This document shows, one piece after another, positions 22,879-35,034 of a DNA stretch of 64,000 nucleotides (its first letter is position 1; every line of letters begins with the position of its first letter). This DNA is from Mallotus nudiflorus (lineage: Eukaryota > Streptophyta > Magnoliopsida > Malpighiales > Euphorbiaceae). The position numbers and the translations under genes were made by a program. Location of the stretch: NCBI GenBank assembly GCA_947683625.1, contig CANTUR010000892.1, forward strand, positions 124,001 through 188,000, read 5' to 3'. Under the pieces are notes generated by a model. The model made no database searches and was not told where the DNA came from. It saw only the letters and a list, made by a program, of their open reading frames with translations.

Positions 22879-25800
22879 TGTAATGACCAATGTTTTTAAA
22901 TTATTTTATTTTAAAATGAGATGTGCAGTGTTAATAAAATTTAAAAGTTAAATTTAATTATTTTATTTTACTATTTTATGATTAATTAATATTATTTTAT
23001 GTTTAAATAAATTTTTCTACATAAATATATTATTTTGATCGATTAATTTGCATGATTGTTATAATATTATTATTTCTATTTTTGTTTTATTAAATTTCCC
23101 TATTTATTTTGTTAATAAATTATTTTATTTATTTGTATATTTTAGGTATTATAATTATATATTATAATAATTAGGGTTTATATTATTTATATGTGTATAT
23201 ATATAATGTTAGGTATGTGTATTTTATATGTATATAGTGTGTATATATACATATATGTTGACTATACATAAGTTTGACCATATTATTTTAATAATAATAC
23301 TTTATATTATAATATTATACTATAATATATACATATTATCACTTTTACATAAACCAAAAACATAAAACACAGAAACTTACCTCCCTCTTCCCGCACGTCT
23401 TGATCCTTGTCTGTCGGTGTGCCTCTCACTGCTCCGATGCCAGACAGCCAACCTCCTCCCTTTAGCCTTCATTGTCGTCGCTTCCTTTACCCGTTCTAGT
23501 CATCGATTTCGTAGAAACGGCAACAGTAGCGATGGATAGCTTCCTCACCGTTGACCATTTTTCGACCATCTCTTCACGTGATTCTAGTGGCGTTCGACTC
23601 CTAAAGTTCCAAGGAGGTTGAATCCTAGCTTGGTTCAAGCTCAATCTTCCTCATTTGTGAGTTTTATTGATTTTTAGTTTATGGTACATTAGGGTTTTGA
23701 TTTTTTTTTGGGTTGTTAATGGTCGATTCATACAAAATCCCTTTACAAATATTCATTCTAGTAGCCTAATCTACCTCCATGAATTTTTGTGTGATTTTTG
23801 GAATTTATTTTGATTTTTGTGAATTTTTGAATATTTTATTATTATTTTATTAATTTTCATAAATTAATTATTAAAATTATATATTTGTGATTTTTGGTGT
23901 TTTTATTAATTTTAATTAATTTTAGAGTTGAGTTTATAATTTTTGTGATTTTTATGTGATTTTTATAATTATTTTTAGTTTATGTCAATTTTAAAAAATT
24001 AGGTTAAATATATATTTTGGTAGAAATTATTAGTTAATTATATGTTTTTGTTGATAATAATGAGATATATGTTGAGAAAATAACTTTTATGTATTTATAT
24101 AATTTTTATTGAATTTTTGAGTAATAATAGTATATAATGTATATTTTTGTATTATATGGGTAAATACGTAATTTTGTGCTAATTATGGCTAAATAATACA
24201 TTTTAGTTGGTTTTAATATTATTTAAGGTACTAAAATGATTTTTTCAAATTATTTACTATTTTTAACTAATTAATACTAATTTTCAAAAATTATTTTCAA
24301 ATAATATATTATCTACTATTTTGGTAATAAAATGGAATTTTAGTAATCTTTAATATGTATTTAGACTAATTAAGTTAGTTGGATTAGTAAAGTGAATTTT
24401 TATTAAATTATATTGAATTATCAAGAAAATTGGATTTTAATAATATTATATTATTATTTCGGAATTTTTACGTAATTAATGAGGAAATATTTATTTTTGG
24501 TGTTTTAATGTTAAATATGCTATATTTTGATATTTTGAGAATATTTATCACAATTATTGATTTTTAGTATATTTATTGAATTAGTTGAATTTTGATGAAT
24601 TGTGGACCTCGGCTGGGAAATTTCGTAGTTCAAAATCCCAACCGAGGGTTGTGTGAATTTCTATATTCGAAGTATATTTTTCTTGCAGGATCGGCTCTAC
24701 TTTTTAGTAAAGAGATGTCTATTTTACAGAGGAGGTTCTGTCAAATTCTTGGTAGAATTCTCGTAAAACGTGACATCAAGTCAATTTTGTGTCTGTCTGT
24801 ATTTTGTAATTCTAGATCGAGTCTCTAGAAGTTAAGTTATATGTATTTTGATTTTCCGTTATTATTTTTATTTTTTAGTTGCACTGAGACCAAAGCCTAG
24901 TGGACGAAGCCCATCAGACTATTCTCAAGAAGCGCACACCTGTGAATTGTTATTCTATATATACATTGCATTTAGGTTGCATGTTTTAGAAATACATGTT
25001 TTAATTGAATTTATTCATAAATTGCTTTAATAAATGATTAGTATATTTTAGGTATATTTTTAGTATACTTTTAATAAATTTCTAAATAAAAGCATGTTTT
25101 ATCTTCAATAAATATACCTAGCATATTTTAGTATATTAATGGTTTATTTTAGTATATTGTATGATTAATTTGAACTTATCTGACATATATATACTCGAAA
25201 TATATTTAGTTTATTTTAGGTATATTTTTGGTATATATATATGGTATATTCTATCATTTTGAATGTCATTTTACATTATTTATTTTTGATTGAATGGTTT
25301 ATTTTTAAAATGAAGGATATCGATAGAACGTGCTATCTAATGGGCAACACTAGGACCGAGTACGTACCGGTGCGATAGATCATAGGGTTAAATTACTAGC
25401 TTATTAGAGGAAAATATGACATGATTGATACATGATTGAGATTGATGTGATTGAGGGTGTGATTGCTGAAGCTCGGTTGACTTAATGTCTCGGAGCCAAT
25501 CACACTGACAGTCAGACTACTGGAGCTCGATTGACTTAGTGTCTCGGGGCCAGTTTACTGTCCAGATGGATTAAGTGAATTTCTTTGGAATTAAGTAAGC
25601 CAGTATGGCTAGAGTGATTTCTATTGTTAATTGAGGTTGTGATCACTTAGGGTTCTATTTGATCCTTTAAAACTTATATTTCTCAGTATCATGAAATAAA
25701 ATGATTTTCAGCATCCGTGTGAATTGCTTGCATATATATTTATTATATATATATATATGATTGATTGCATTTGACATAAAGGAGATGCGTGTATATATAT

Positions 25801-26231
25801 TATAACAATTCACTCAGTGAGGTCTGACTCCCCTCAGTTGATATTTTTACAGGAGAGTCTTCTTCTTTAGACCTCAGCAGTAAGTCTATCCGCCGAATTT
25901 CTTCCGCCCCAACTATTATATAAATCATTTACTTAGTTTTATATTATACTCTAGAAACTACAGTAGTTGTATTTGTATCAGTCGGGAGTTGCACTCTGTA
26001 TTCATGTATGTTGATTTTAATTCAAAGAGGTCTGTCTCTGAATGATGTACAAAAATGTTTTATTTTATGATATGAGAAATTTATTTTATCATATGGATTT
26101 GAGATTTAAATTTTGATGCATATTTATTTATTTATTGCATATTTTTATTTTTGAGGCTTGCTACGGGTTCTAAATTCGAAAGAATTCCTATTCCATAGCG
26201 TTGGTCCTAGCCTCCGGTTTGGGTCATGACA
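22879..26231. mobile_element. Solo LTR (3353 bp, TGTAATGACC family), copy D1
   Basis: Starts TGTAATGACC, ends GGGTCATGACA, and is flanked by a perfect 5-bp duplication ttata (22874-22878 and 26232-26236). It shares several blocks with 26772-29875. One is about 24689-24780 (AGAGATGTC, TTTTACAGAGGAG, CTCGTAAAACGTGA) and another about 25815-25860 (GAGGTCTGACTCCCCTCA). No protein coding is found, and a more GC-rich island lies at 23380-23660. Long LTRs with these ends occur in Ty3/Gypsy chromoviruses such as Tekay/Del; that lineage is my inference. The strand is not determined. Confidence 0.85.
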
Positions 26232-26236
26232 TTATA

Positions 26237-26641
26237 AAATATAAGTCATCAAAGGAGGTAGCTTCATTACTTAGTCCCCTAGCATGTTGAGACTAAAAAG
26301 GAGTAGGAAACCAAGTATAAGTTGGAGAAGCTAGACCCCCTTACTTAAACTCAAAAATATCATTAAATTCTTGAGATGTTAAAAATCTATCTCTCTTTCC
26401 CAATCTAAACCTCATACTATTAAAGGGATTTTTCTCATCTAAATGGTAAGTCCTTAAACAAAAACTATAGAGAAATTCATGAGCTAAAAAGGGATAGGTA
26501 GGATAAAGAGTAAAGGCAAGATTGTACACACCCACATTCTCAAGCATGGTCCCAACTTCATTATAGCACCCCATCTTCTATAAAGTAGCTTAAGACATAA
26601 ATTTAGAGGAGATGATTTTTCTTTCTCTAAATTGAGCAAGT
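26237..26641 (-). pseudogene. Sirevirus env-like gene, middle part
   Basis: The open stretch 26574-26341 reads GCYNEVGTMLENVGV, YPFLAHEFLYSF, FRLGKRDRFLTSQEFNDIFEF. Such a strand-rich F.LG..D..LT..EFN.IF block is typical of the env-like/plant transposon proteins of Sirevirus-type elements. It is bounded by solo LTR D1 on one side and by the TGTAGAC element B on the other. Sequence on both sides of B reads in a compatible frame once B is ignored, which supports a single ancestral gene. Confidence 0.75.
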
Positions 26642-26771
26642 CTTTGTGTAGACGGCGGGCTTTAGCGCACTCCCAAAATTCTAGCAACCTCGACAGTATT
26701 TGAGTTCAGGGCTCTAGAGAACACACTAACCATTGTCACAAAGACATGGCGTAGAGATGAGGAGTCGTCAC

Positions 26772-27005
26772 TGTAATACCCTATATATTTATTTAAATAA
26801 AGGGATATTTTTTTTAAATAGTATTACTAATAATTACTTATGCATTATATTATATTTATGCTCATATTATTTTAGGATTTTTAATTTATGTGAGTATTAT
26901 TTATTTATTTTCTAGAATTTTATTTGACTATTATTATCATTATTATTATCATAACCATTTTAAACTATATTAAATTTTATGGTTATTTATGGGTTACTAT
27001 AAACA

Positions 27006-27053
<48 letters not shown>

Positions 27054-29875
27054 AGAAGTGGATCAAAAATCGGATCAAAAAACAGAAAAGAAGGGAAGAA
27101 AACAACTAAAAGAGAAAAGAACTCTCACCAACACCCTCTTCTCCATCTGCCACCCACGTCATCTCTGTCCCTCACTGTGCCGCCTTCCCCTTTTTGCCTA
27201 AGAACTCCATCTTCGCCATGAACCAGAAGCTCCCAGGTCTTGTTGTTGCTGATCTTCTTCTTCTTCTTCTTTCCCTGTCAGACAGTAAGCTCTCTCTCCC
27301 TGCGCGCGCGACAGCACCCTCCTGCCAGCTTCGTCCCTCTGCTTGTCATTGCTTTCTACTTCGCCTATGCTGCCTCTCAGCTGCGACCTGCTGCTCCATC
27401 TTTTTCATTTTTCAGTGGCAGCAAGCTTCCCTTCGCCAGCCCTTCAAGCTCGACAGTAAGTCATGCTCACCGATCTCTTTCTTCCTTCCTTGATCCAGTT
27501 AGTCTAGGCAGTTTTCTTTAGCTATGTGAGGTTGTTAAGCATTTTAGAAGGTTGATGTTAATTTTGTTAATTTTAGTAAAGGTGTGTTATTTTTCAGAAT
27601 TTTTATTTGAGTTTTATGTGATTTTATTTTGTAGTTAGTTGGTTTAGTTAATTGTTAATTGAGTTAAGTAGTAATTAGGTTAATTAGTGTTAATTATTTG
27701 TAAGGTATTGATATTTTAGAAATTATGAAGTTAATTATAGATTTTATAAAGTTTAGGTATTTAATCAATATTTATGTTAATTTCGAAATTTATTGTTAAA
27801 AATTATGAAATTTTAATAATTGAAGTTATTATTGAATGTTATTAATTTTAGAACTCAAAATATATTTTTTGTGATTTTTATACTATTTTTATAAATATTT
27901 TTGAGTTTATGCCAAATGTGATTTTTTAAGTTAAATTATATTTTTGGAAGAAAAATTGTTGGTTGATTAAATGTTTTAATTACATTAGGAAGATTTATTT
28001 TGATAAAATAAATTTTTGGCATGATTAAATAATTTTAAGGAATTTTTTTTAGTATTAATAGCACATTATGTAATTTATGTATTTTAGGGGTAAAAATGTA
28101 ATTTTATGCTAAACATAGTTAAATATATATTTTAATTAGTGTTATTAATATTTAAGGGGTTTAGACAATTTTTATAAATTAATTGGTATTTTTACCTAAG
28201 TAGTGTAAATTTTAAATATTAAATCCCAAATATTATATATATATATAATACATTTTACTGGATTTAAAATTAGGTTATAATTATGTTTGACGAAGGAATA
28301 CAAAATTTAGTCATTTAAATTTTTGAATAATTGAGATTTTGTATATTTTATTTATTTTTAGTATATGTGTATGTGAAATATGTATTTTGAGAAATAAATG
28401 CTATTAATTCTTGATATTTTATTGAATCGTGATCTCGATCGGGGCTAAGTGTAGTTGGAGCCCGACTCGAATGTGAATTTTGTGGATATTAGAACTGCGT
28501 TTTCTATGCAGGTCTAGCTCTACCTTTGGTAGAGAGATGTCCGTTTTACAGAGGAGACTCTATCGAAATTTTGGTAGATTTTCTCGTAAAACGTGATATC
28601 CGTAAAATTTCTAATATTAGTTAGGTTATATCCTGTCTAGCGAGTCTCGCCCTGTTTTCCTCTAGTCAGCCTGAAATTTCATTGTTTTGTTGATTGTTGG
28701 TTTCGATTCCATAGTCATATTTTAAAAGTCGATTTGTTATTTTTCCTTTTAGAGCATTTCGGAGCTGGAGCTGTAAGACCGAGGCAGACGTGTGGTCGTC
28801 AGCCTTCGCATTCATCTTGTAAGTCAATAGAACGATCTGTGCATGTATTTATTTAAAGAATGCATGCACTCTTATTTTTATTACATTGATTATATGATTT
28901 ATTTACTTTAATGCTGTTATTTAAGATTTAAACGCATTTTATTTATTTAAAAATCGATTTTGAGAAATTTTGGTAGAACGGGCTACCTAGTGGGCTTCAC
29001 CAGGACTATGTGCACATGGTAGAGATTGAGAGATGGATCCGTAATATATATGATTGGTGAATGCTAAACTGGGACGGGTGCCTCGGTAGAAGCATTTGTT
29101 CTCGGGGACCGTCAGTGATTGTAAGGTCGATAATGGACTGGGATGGGTGCCTCGGTCGATGCCTTTGCTCTCGAGGACCGCCAGAGCCATATATTTGGAT
29201 TAAGTGAATGACTACGACTTGGTGCCTCGGTTGATGCCTTTGCTCTCGGGAACCGGTAGTCTAGTTGGAATAAGTGGGCCCGGTTGACCATTTAGATTTT
29301 TGGGTTTAGGGTTCTACCGAGATTTTTCAAAAGCTATAATTATACATTTTAAGTTATTTTCACTACAAATATATATAGTTTTCAAAAATATTTTCAAACC
29401 GTACAACTCTTTTTATTGACTTACTCAGGGAGGTCTGATTCCCCTCAATTTATTTTTTTTCAGGAGCTTGGGAGTTCGACCTCAGACTACCTCTACGCCG
29501 GATTTCTTCCTCATCGGCTATTTTATGTAGGTCATTGTAACCTGTACTGTGTGTTAATCTAGGTTGCTGCAGTAGTATATGTACTAAGAGTTGTATGTTT
29601 TAAGTATATTGTGTAGTTATTTATACGAACCACGCTTATGTATAAAGATTTAAATTTGATCTATAATATGAGACAATGAAGCACATTTTAATTAAGCATT
29701 TGAATTTGTGTATTTTGAGAAAAAATCAGTTTGATAATATGATCTATTATTAATTAAAGTTTAAAATATGAATGGTTTGATTTTCTTTTTCTTTAGGCTT
29801 ACTAAAGGTTACGGGGGCCTTATGCCTACCCATTCCCTAGTGCTGGTCACGTGCCCTCGGGTTCGGGTCATGATA
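26772..29875. mobile_element. Solo LTR (3104 bp, TGTAATGACC family), copy D2
   Basis: Starts TGTAATACCC, ends GGGTCATGATA, and is flanked by a perfect duplication gtcac (26767-26771 and 29876-29880). It is a diverged relative of D1, sharing AGAGATGTCCGTTTTACAG, CTCGTAAAACGTGATATC and GAGGTCTGATTCCCCTCA. The last dinucleotide is TA instead of CA. It contains a (AT)n tract at 27009-27049, a GC-rich island at 27110-27500 and a three-copy minisatellite at about 29065-29255. Strand not determined. Confidence 0.85.
29065..29255. repeat. Minisatellite inside solo LTR D2
   Basis: Three copies of a block containing GGTGCCTCGG, GCATTTG or GCCTTTGCTCTCG, then a GGACCG or GAACCG ending, spaced about 65-80 bp apart (about 29068, 29136 and 29215). 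D1 carries a two-copy equivalent at about 25468-25552 built on GACTTA.TGTCTCGG.GCCA. Confidence 0.65.
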
Positions 29876-31304
29876 GTCACCCAGGGTAATAACTGGGACA
29901 AATTGAAAAGGTGGTACTCAATTCCCTAAAAGAAAGCTAGCACCACAACCAGGAGATTCTAGAAACGAAATACTAACTTCTTTCAGTCTTATGTTCTTTT
30001 AGAATTACTTTATGAATTACTATATTATTCTCTATTTACAAGCAATTTCATATAAACTGTTATTCTAGCAATTAACTCCAAGGCAAACCAACTATGAAAA
30101 TACAAGTAAATAATGCATTTAATCAAATATATAATTCCTAAGTTAGTCTAATGTATATGGATTTTAATTAAATGAGCTAAATCTACATATTTAATTTATA
30201 AGTGAGCTAAAGACTAATTCCTTTTAATTTTAATTAGGTGGACCTAAGTCTATTTATTTTAATTTTAAAAATGAACTTAAATCTACAAATTATGAAGGTA
30301 TTTAAATTAGTGGGCCTAATTCTACATATTTTAATTGTAAAGTGATCTTAAATCTACAAATTATGGAAAACACTTAAATTAAGTGGGCTAAATCTAAATT
30401 AATTAAATTAAATTAAGTGGACCTATGTCTAACTTACTAAATGGGCCTAAGTTAAATCTAACCTAAATCTAATTAATTATGGACCTAAAATGCATTTTAA
30501 TTAATTAAATCTAAAAACCTAAATTTATATGCATGGATTAGCATCTAATATGGGCTTAAGGCCCAAAACACATAAGAATAAACAAACAAGCACAAAACAC
30601 ATAAAAATAAATAAACAAGCCCAAAAATAAAAAAACAAGTCCAAAAACAAATAAAACATATCAAAATAATTAAATTAAAGATAAAACAATTAATTAAATT
30701 AATTCCTTTTAAACCCTAATTTTCATTAACATTCAACCTCAATTAATCTATTCCCATCATTGATTTTAATCAATTACCCAATTAAAACTGTAATTTGACT
30801 AACCAATTAAATAACATAAACATGCAATCATACACATAACTCCACTATTCCCACTATTGGGGTTATTACAATAATCTATAGAAAATAATAATAAAAATAA
30901 TTAATACAACCTCAAAAATATAAATAAAATAAAGCAATAAAAAAAACTCTAAAAACTATATCTCTATAATGTTTTATCCATGGCATTTCATGGACTTCTT
31001 ATGAATTTGATTCCCCAAATTTAATCATCGTGTGTTTTCCTCTATAATCACCATAAAAAAAAATAAAAATTATGATTAGTGTATAAGTTATAACAATAAT
31101 AAAACAAATAATAAAAATAATCAATAAAATCAAAAAGACATAAATAAATAAACTTGAATAAGACAAAGATGATGATGCTTATGAGTGATGGTATGCTCCT
31201 CAAATTTGTAAAATCACCATTCTTAATAGGTTTTCAAATATTATTCTTCAAAAATTCTCCAAAGATCATTGATCAAGCAATTAAGCAAAAGAAATTTTGT
31301 AGGG

Positions 31305-31472
31305 AATAAGATTTTTCTCTCTCTTTTTCTCTCTTTTCTTTCCTCATTTTTTTCTTTTCTTCCATTTTTTTTATTTTTGCTCTTCCTTTTTTACCTTCTC
31401 TTTTCCTTTTTTATTTTTTTCTCCTTTTTTTCCTCCCTTTTTTTCCTCCTTCTCTTTCCTCCTTTTTTTTTT
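31305..31472. repeat. Long polypyrimidine/polypurine tract
   Basis: Almost uninterrupted C and T on the + strand over about 165 bp, inside the 3' LTR of element B. Its 86-residue open frame is only a low-complexity serine/phenylalanine/leucine artefact. Confidence 0.8.
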
Positions 31473-31927
31473 CAAAGCAAAAGCCCTCCTTATATAAGGA
31501 TACATCTTGAAACCCTAATTATAAATTGATTCATAAAAGACTTCTATTTCCTTAAAAATATTATTAAAATAATTTTAGAAGAATTTCAGACCAATTAGGA
31601 CTAAATTTATCTAGAAAATTCAAGAATTAGTGGAAGGAGTCTAATTCCGACCAAAATTGTGTAATTCCAACCGGAATTAGTATAATTCCTATCATTTTTT
31701 TAAACTTTTAATTACATAAAGGTCCTTAAAAGAATTTAAGTTTTGTAGTTAGATCCCTAAAAAGCATTGCAATTTAGTCCATGAAAACATTAAATCCTTT
31801 CTTTAAAAAATGCAATTAGATCCTTGAAGTTTCAAAGTTCAAATATTAAAGACCTATTCATGACATTTTTATCATTAGAGTCTTTTGTCACATCCATAAC
31901 TCATCATCCTGAAATTGGGTGTCTAAA

Positions 31928-31940
31928 GTTGCCCCCTTTT
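31928..31940 (-). promoter_or_regulatory. Polypurine tract of element B
   Basis: AAAAGGGGGCAAC on the - strand lies directly before the 3' LTR start (TTTAGACACC for TGTAGACACC). It establishes the - orientation of the TGTAGAC family. Confidence 0.75.
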
Positions 31941-32052
31941 GTTGCTGTTTACTTGATAAATTATGGCAAAGTAAACTAGCACCCAATTTCTTAATTGAAA
32001 GTTAGGATACTTACCTGTGCTTGATGAAGCTTTTATTGATGAAATTGCTATA

Positions 32053-32815
32053 CTCGGACCTACAACATTGATTTGAAATGACATATCATACTCAGTCGTA
32101 TGATATTGACTGTACTCGGTCATATAATCTTGGGTGAAAGGAACTTATTGCACTCGATCATACAATGTCGACTATACTCGGATGTATAGTCTGAGTTGAA
32201 AAGGAATATTATACTTGGTCGTATGATGCCGATTATACTCGATCGTATAATCTTAATTGAAGATACATTGCACTCAGTCGTACAACGCCGACTATACTCG
32301 GTCGTATAGTCTATTATGAAAAGAAACATCACACTCGGTCATATGATACTGATTATACTCAGTCGTATAATCTTAATTAAGGATACATTGCACTCAGTCA
32401 TACAATGCCTACTATACTCGGTCATATAGTCTATTTTTAAAAAGAAACATCACACTCGGTCGTCCAATCTTAGTTGAAGATACATTGCACTCGGTCATAC
32501 AATGCTGACTTCATTTAATCGTATAGTTTGTTTGGAAAAGAAACACCATACTTGGTTGAATGATGCCGATTATACTTGGTCGTATAACCTTGGTTGGAAA
32601 TACATTGCACTCGGTCATACAATGTCGACTACACTCGGTCGTATAGTATGTTTTGAAAAGAAACACCACACTCGGTTGTATGATGCTGATTATACTCGGT
32701 TGTATAATCTTGGTTGGAAATACATTGCACTCGGTCATACAGTGCAGACTACACTCGATCGTATAGTCTGTTTTGAAAAGAAATATCACACTCAGTCGTA
32801 TAATGCTGACTTATT
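32053..32815. repeat. 120-bp tandem array made of hairpin subrepeats
   Basis: A 120-bp unit repeats about six times. Matching words start at 32161, 32281 and 32401 (exactly 120 apart), then about 32498 (97 apart, one subunit shortened), 32618 and 32738 (120 apart). Each unit holds four subunits of about 30 bp centred on TCGGTC or a variant (TCAGTC, TCGATC). Many are inverted repeats around that hexamer: 32083-32106 (9-bp stem), 32231-32252 (8-bp stem), 32291-32310 (7-bp stem) and 32351-32372 (8-bp stem). It lies in the 3' untranslated interior of element B. Confidence 0.9.
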
Positions 32816-35034
32816 TTGTGTAATTACGCTGCAAACCATAATTGCTCACAATTTGGTTGTTTGAATTGAATGCTTTGAATTCTTTATGCTGACTGACTTT
32901 GAATTTTGCTGTGTTGATTAATTAGAATTTTTTTACTGACTGATTTCAATTTTGCTATGCCAACCATCTCTACAAGTTGGGTGCCCTTTTTTCTGGATTT
33001 ACAATTCCTGCAAACTGATTGAAGTTAGTTTCAATCATGATGAATGCATAAAAGTACATTATGATATTTAAAATTTATAAGAAAATTCATCACTTTTCAT
33101 GAGATAGCGTGCACTCAGCAAATCTCACTATTTTTTATTTTTATAACTGTCATTTATTCATCATTTTCAAAAGTCAGAAGCATTATTAATCATCTTATGC
33201 TGAGAGCATGTATTTTACCAAAAGAAGAGCTTACTTCCACACCTAATTTTAGGGAGAATTTTCTAAACAAAACTCATGGAAGTTTAGCATCAAAAGATTG
33301 AATTCTGAGAATCAAAATAACCTTTAAATTATTTTTTTTGTACTTTCTTTCCTTATCTGAGTATTCCCCCATCTTTCTCATATTACTCAACGTGGATACT
33401 GTTGGAAAGATTCTTTGGATACTCATACTCGTATAGAGCATTGGAGTAAATAGAGCAATTTTTTTTGGCATGGTCCTCTTTTAATATTCCCCTGCCTTTC
33501 TTGTATTACTTAGCATGGATACTACTATAGGTTTCATGTTGATACTTTTACTCATTTCTGAGCATTGGAGTAAATTATGCTTGCTCTTTTTTTGATTCTC
33601 CTCTCAGTATTCCCTGTCTTTCTCATATTACTCAGTGTGGATACCGTCAAGGAATTTTGTACTCATACTCATTTCTAAGCATTAGAGTATATTATATGCA
33701 CATTTATTATTCAAAAGACTAAAAAGATACTTTGCAATTCAAGCAATTTATGCTTCATGTCCACATATTTTGTTTTTGCATTTTCTTCCCCTCATTTAGG
33801 TGCAAAGCAAGCATTAGATTGATTAGACTTTATAAACTCTTAGCACAAAACTGTTAACTACTCATCTGAATTCTGCGAGGCTAATAAAAAAAAAGCCACT
33901 ATGATCAAAAGTCATGAGATAGGCTTTTCGCATATGATCGCGTGAAGTGTATGAATTTACTTTCAATTTGTGAATTTTATGATTAAGATGGTTTTTTATT
34001 ACAGAATTTAAGGAAAGAGAGTTCTATTACTTCCCTTTATCTTGATAAGTGTTTATTATATAAGATGATATTTTTGATGAATGATTACATTCGTAACCTT
34101 TCCCATTCTAGTTGATTTATCGATTCCTTTCCCCTTCTTCGTTCTCTTTGTTTTTTTTTTTTTGCACAAAATATAATAAGTTAGTATGATCTATTCGTAA
34201 GTGAATAAATTTTGTCAAAATGCAGTGTTATTCTTTTTTGCATTCTTCCCTTTAGATTCATCTCTAATTACAGGGTCATGATACTCCACAACTGAAGTTA
34301 AGGCTTTGGGCTGCATTTGTATTTGTGCCATTCCATTAATGCTATGGTGGAGGACTTCATTCCTCTTCTTGATATTTCCTGTAAAAAAAAAAGTTTAGGA
34401 GTTAGAGATATTATTTCATGATCAAATGATTTTTCAGAGTGCATTCATTTCAAGTTTTGAGTGCATTCTTCCCTTTCAACTGTTGTGGAGAGATATTCCA
34501 GATGATACTCTTTATGAGACTATAAAGATGGATATTGAGTTTGAGTAGCCTGAACGATCTATTCAGCCTCCTGAGGTTGTCTGGATGATGCTTTTGCAAG
34601 TATCACTACCGATGATATTCCTTCACTGAATGGGCCTTTTAGACTCTTGAGGTTTAAAGTCCCTTGAGTATCAAATTCACCTTGTTAGTGCTACCCTTTT
34701 CCATTCAGATGCTTCACACGTAAATACTTTGACTACTTTACTATACTTTCACAATACTAATTTCACATGTTAGTAGCAGAGTATTTGCACAATCTTGACT
34801 AGGTTTAAAGACTTTATTATGCCAAGCAGGCATATCACAACATATTTATGCAAGTGTCATGCATGTCATGTATGACATGCATGATCCTAATAGGTCTCAT
34901 GTTTGGAATAGAGCTATGCTGCAGCTTAGAGTATAAGAATGAGATGAATCATCAATAGCCTGTAGGCTTGAGTATTGAATGCTTCACTATTGGTGCTTCT
35001 GATGTTAAAGCTTCAGATATAGTTCATTGGTGCT
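32816..35034 (-). other. Non-coding interior of element B
   Basis: About 2.2 kb without open frames or protein similarity. Diffuse repeats of a block with TCTTTCTCATATTACTCA, TGGATAC and CATTGGAGTA occur three times (about 33370-33450, 33500-33560, 33610-33690). It is probably further 3' untranslated sequence of the element. Confidence 0.6.

Larger units (their letters stand above)
26647..31927 (-). repeat. 3' LTR of element B (interrupted by solo LTR D2)
   Basis: Homologous to solo LTR A (8998-12154) and to 37551-38126. Without the nested 3104-bp LTR and its 5-bp duplication it is about 2.17 kb. The inner end reads GTCTAAA where GTCTACA is expected. It contains a long pyrimidine tract at 31305-31472. 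Confidence 0.82.

Noticed and set aside
27194..27521. Open frames of 93-99 codons inside solo LTR D2
   Set aside because: They lie in the GC-rich island of an LTR, consist of Leu/Ser runs from CTT repeats, and D1 has no equivalent protein.
31269..31529. 86-codon open frame on the + strand
   Set aside because: Only a translation of the polypyrimidine tract; low-complexity Ser/Phe/Leu.
32053..32815. CRISPR-like array
   Set aside because: Repeats are contiguous diverged tandem units with no unique spacers, in a plant retroelement.
32502..32864. 120-codon and 92-codon open frames across the tandem array
   Set aside because: The open frames follow from the 120-bp period being divisible by three; the repeats are hairpins with no protein resemblance.
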